A DNA stretch of 64,000 bases, taken from assembly GCA_019118565.1 (NCBI GenBank), contig DWYR01000008.1:62001-126000 (forward strand). The letters are read 5' to 3'. The position numbers and the translations under genes are program-made. Numbering within the stretch: position 1 is the first letter of the stretch; every line of letters starts with the position of its first letter. The notes beneath the pieces are model-generated. The model saw only the letters and a list, made by a program, of their open reading frames with translations, did not search any database and had not been told where the DNA came from. This document shows positions 63,496 to 64,000 of this stretch, in pieces. The stretch comes from Candidatus Alistipes avicola (GTDB lineage Bacteria > Bacteroidota > Bacteroidia > Bacteroidales > Rikenellaceae).

Positions 63496-63786
63496 ATGAA
63501 ACCGGTAACGCTTTTCTATCAGCCCCGATGCCCCTTCTGCAAGAAGGCATTGGCCTATCTGGAGGAGCTCCAGCGCAAGGAGCCCTATTCGAAGGTGCAG
63601 ATCAAGATGATCGACGAACTGGCCGAGCCTGAACTGGCCGATCGTTATGATTACTATTATGTGCCGACCTTCTATGTGGGAGACAAGAAGGTGCACGAAG
63701 GGGGAATCTTCCCCGAAGAGGTGGAGGCTGTCCTCCGAATGGCGCTGGAGGAGCCGGCCGGTGAGAATGAGTCGAAAAACGAATAA
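63496..63786 (+). CDS. Glutaredoxin/thioredoxin-like protein
   Basis: A 96-residue thioredoxin-fold protein with an N-terminal CPFC (Cys12, Cys15) in YQPRCPFCKKAL and cis-Pro YVPTFYVGD. It is set between pyrF and pyrE with gaps of 7 and 0 bases, so it is made with the pyr enzymes. It may protect or reduce a pathway cysteine such as that of PyrD, which is inference. Confidence 0.82.
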   Translation: MKPVTLFYQPRCPFCKKALAYLEELQRKEPYSKVQIKMIDELAEPELADRYDYYYVPTFYVGDKKVHEGGIFPEEVEAVLRMALEEPAGENESKNE

Positions 63787-64000
63787 ATGAGAAACGATAT
63801 GGAAAGAGAGATTGCCAAAGGGCTGCTTTCGATCGGTGCGGTATTTCTGCGACCCGAGCAGCCGTTTACCTGGGCGAGCGGTATCAAAAGCCCGATTTAT
63901 TGTGACAACCGTTTGATCCTGACGGCTCCCGAGGTGCGGAAGAAGGTCGAGGCGGCCATTGCCCGCACGGTGCAGGAGAAGTTCCCGACGTGCGAGGTGC
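63787..64000 (+). CDS. pyrE: Orotate phosphoribosyltransferase, 5' part
   Basis: The window ends inside this gene. The N-terminus (REIAKGLLSIGAVFL, RPEQPFTWASGIKSPIYCDNR, SPEVRKKVE-like) matches PyrE, which joins orotate to PRPP. ATG at 63787 follows the glutaredoxin stop directly. Confidence 0.9.
   Translation, partial: MRNDMEREIAKGLLSIGAVFLRPEQPFTWASGIKSPIYCDNRLILTAPEVRKKVEAAIARTVQEKFPTCEV

Noticed and set aside
1..64000. CRISPR arrays, insertion sequences, prophage or rRNA genes
   Set aside because: I saw no regularly spaced repeats, transposase motifs, phage genes or rRNA sequence anywhere in the window.

Overview
The window is bacterial chromosome of moderately high G+C that looks like an Alistipes-type member of the Bacteroidales (Rikenellaceae). 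Supporting signs are promoters of the Bacteroidetes form (TTTG or TTG, about 20 bases, then TAnnTTTG), few Shine-Dalgarno sequences, Bacteroidetes-restricted families (DUF4492, DUF4290, DUF4923, DUF5723, 2TM, BACON), a glycine-lipid acyltransferase pair, a TonB receptor with a CarboxypepD_reg-like domain, and a diheme-type fumarate reductase next to cytochrome bd genes. The genus is an inference; no marker gene here settles it. Most of the window is housekeeping core with short accessory stretches.

Layout. 1-104: end of a tRNA-Gln and its terminator. 104-10459 (minus): a dcw block running rsmH, ftsL-like, ftsI, murE, mraY, murD, ftsW, then an Hsp15-like gene and an outer-membrane protein; mraZ and murG-murC-ftsQAZ are not there. 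10547-12413: glsA/glsB-like lipid acyltransferases. 12474-15415 (minus): DUF4492-cydA-cydB. 15662-17329 (minus): formate-THF ligase. 17531-23537: phosphatase, an unusual sigma-54 activator, DUF4290, a cysteine-less thioredoxin-fold lipoprotein, lpxH, thyA, folA. 23606-28526: five-gene heterodisulfide-reductase-like cluster. 28527-30004: an AT-richer stretch with a small membrane protein and a cysteine synthase. 30148: initiator tRNA. 30618-33776: PspC/PadR/DUF2807 operon. 34020-36982: pfkA, a PfkB-family kinase, a glycosyltransferase. 37111-40944: TonB receptor plus phosphatase lipoprotein. About 41040-41275: structured RNA candidate. 41325-48253: surface lipoproteins, tRNA-Leu, uvrC, DUF5723, 5-formyl-THF cyclo-ligase. 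48451-51906: frdCAB. 52037-54913 (minus): DUF4923, a winged-helix/membrane/2TM module, a ZIP transporter. 55169-64000: pyrimidine operon pyrC-carA-carB-pyrK-pyrD-pyrF-glutaredoxin-pyrE, the last cut by the window edge.

How the genes fit together. Fumarate reductase, cytochrome bd and the membrane-anchored Hdr-like complex point to menaquinone-centred anaerobic to nanaerobic respiration. Formate-THF ligase, 5-formyl-THF cyclo-ligase, ThyA and DHFR form a folate one-carbon set that feeds dTMP, and the pyr operon makes UMP.

Most notable items: (1) the pyr leader carries a promoter, a 37-codon ORF with an SD, two U-runs and an intrinsic terminator whose stem begins in the ORF stop codon, which resembles the UTP-sensing attenuator of enteric pyrBI; (2) the Hdr-like cluster, whose promoter box lies inside the upstream terminator hairpin; (3) a second, diverged copy of the last ~14 codons of the Hdr membrane subunit gene after an AT-rich insert; (4) a sigma-54 activator with a shrunken receiver lacking the phospho-Asp, GAFTSA in place of GAFTGA, and no HTH; (5) a long rod-shaped RNA with its own promoter.
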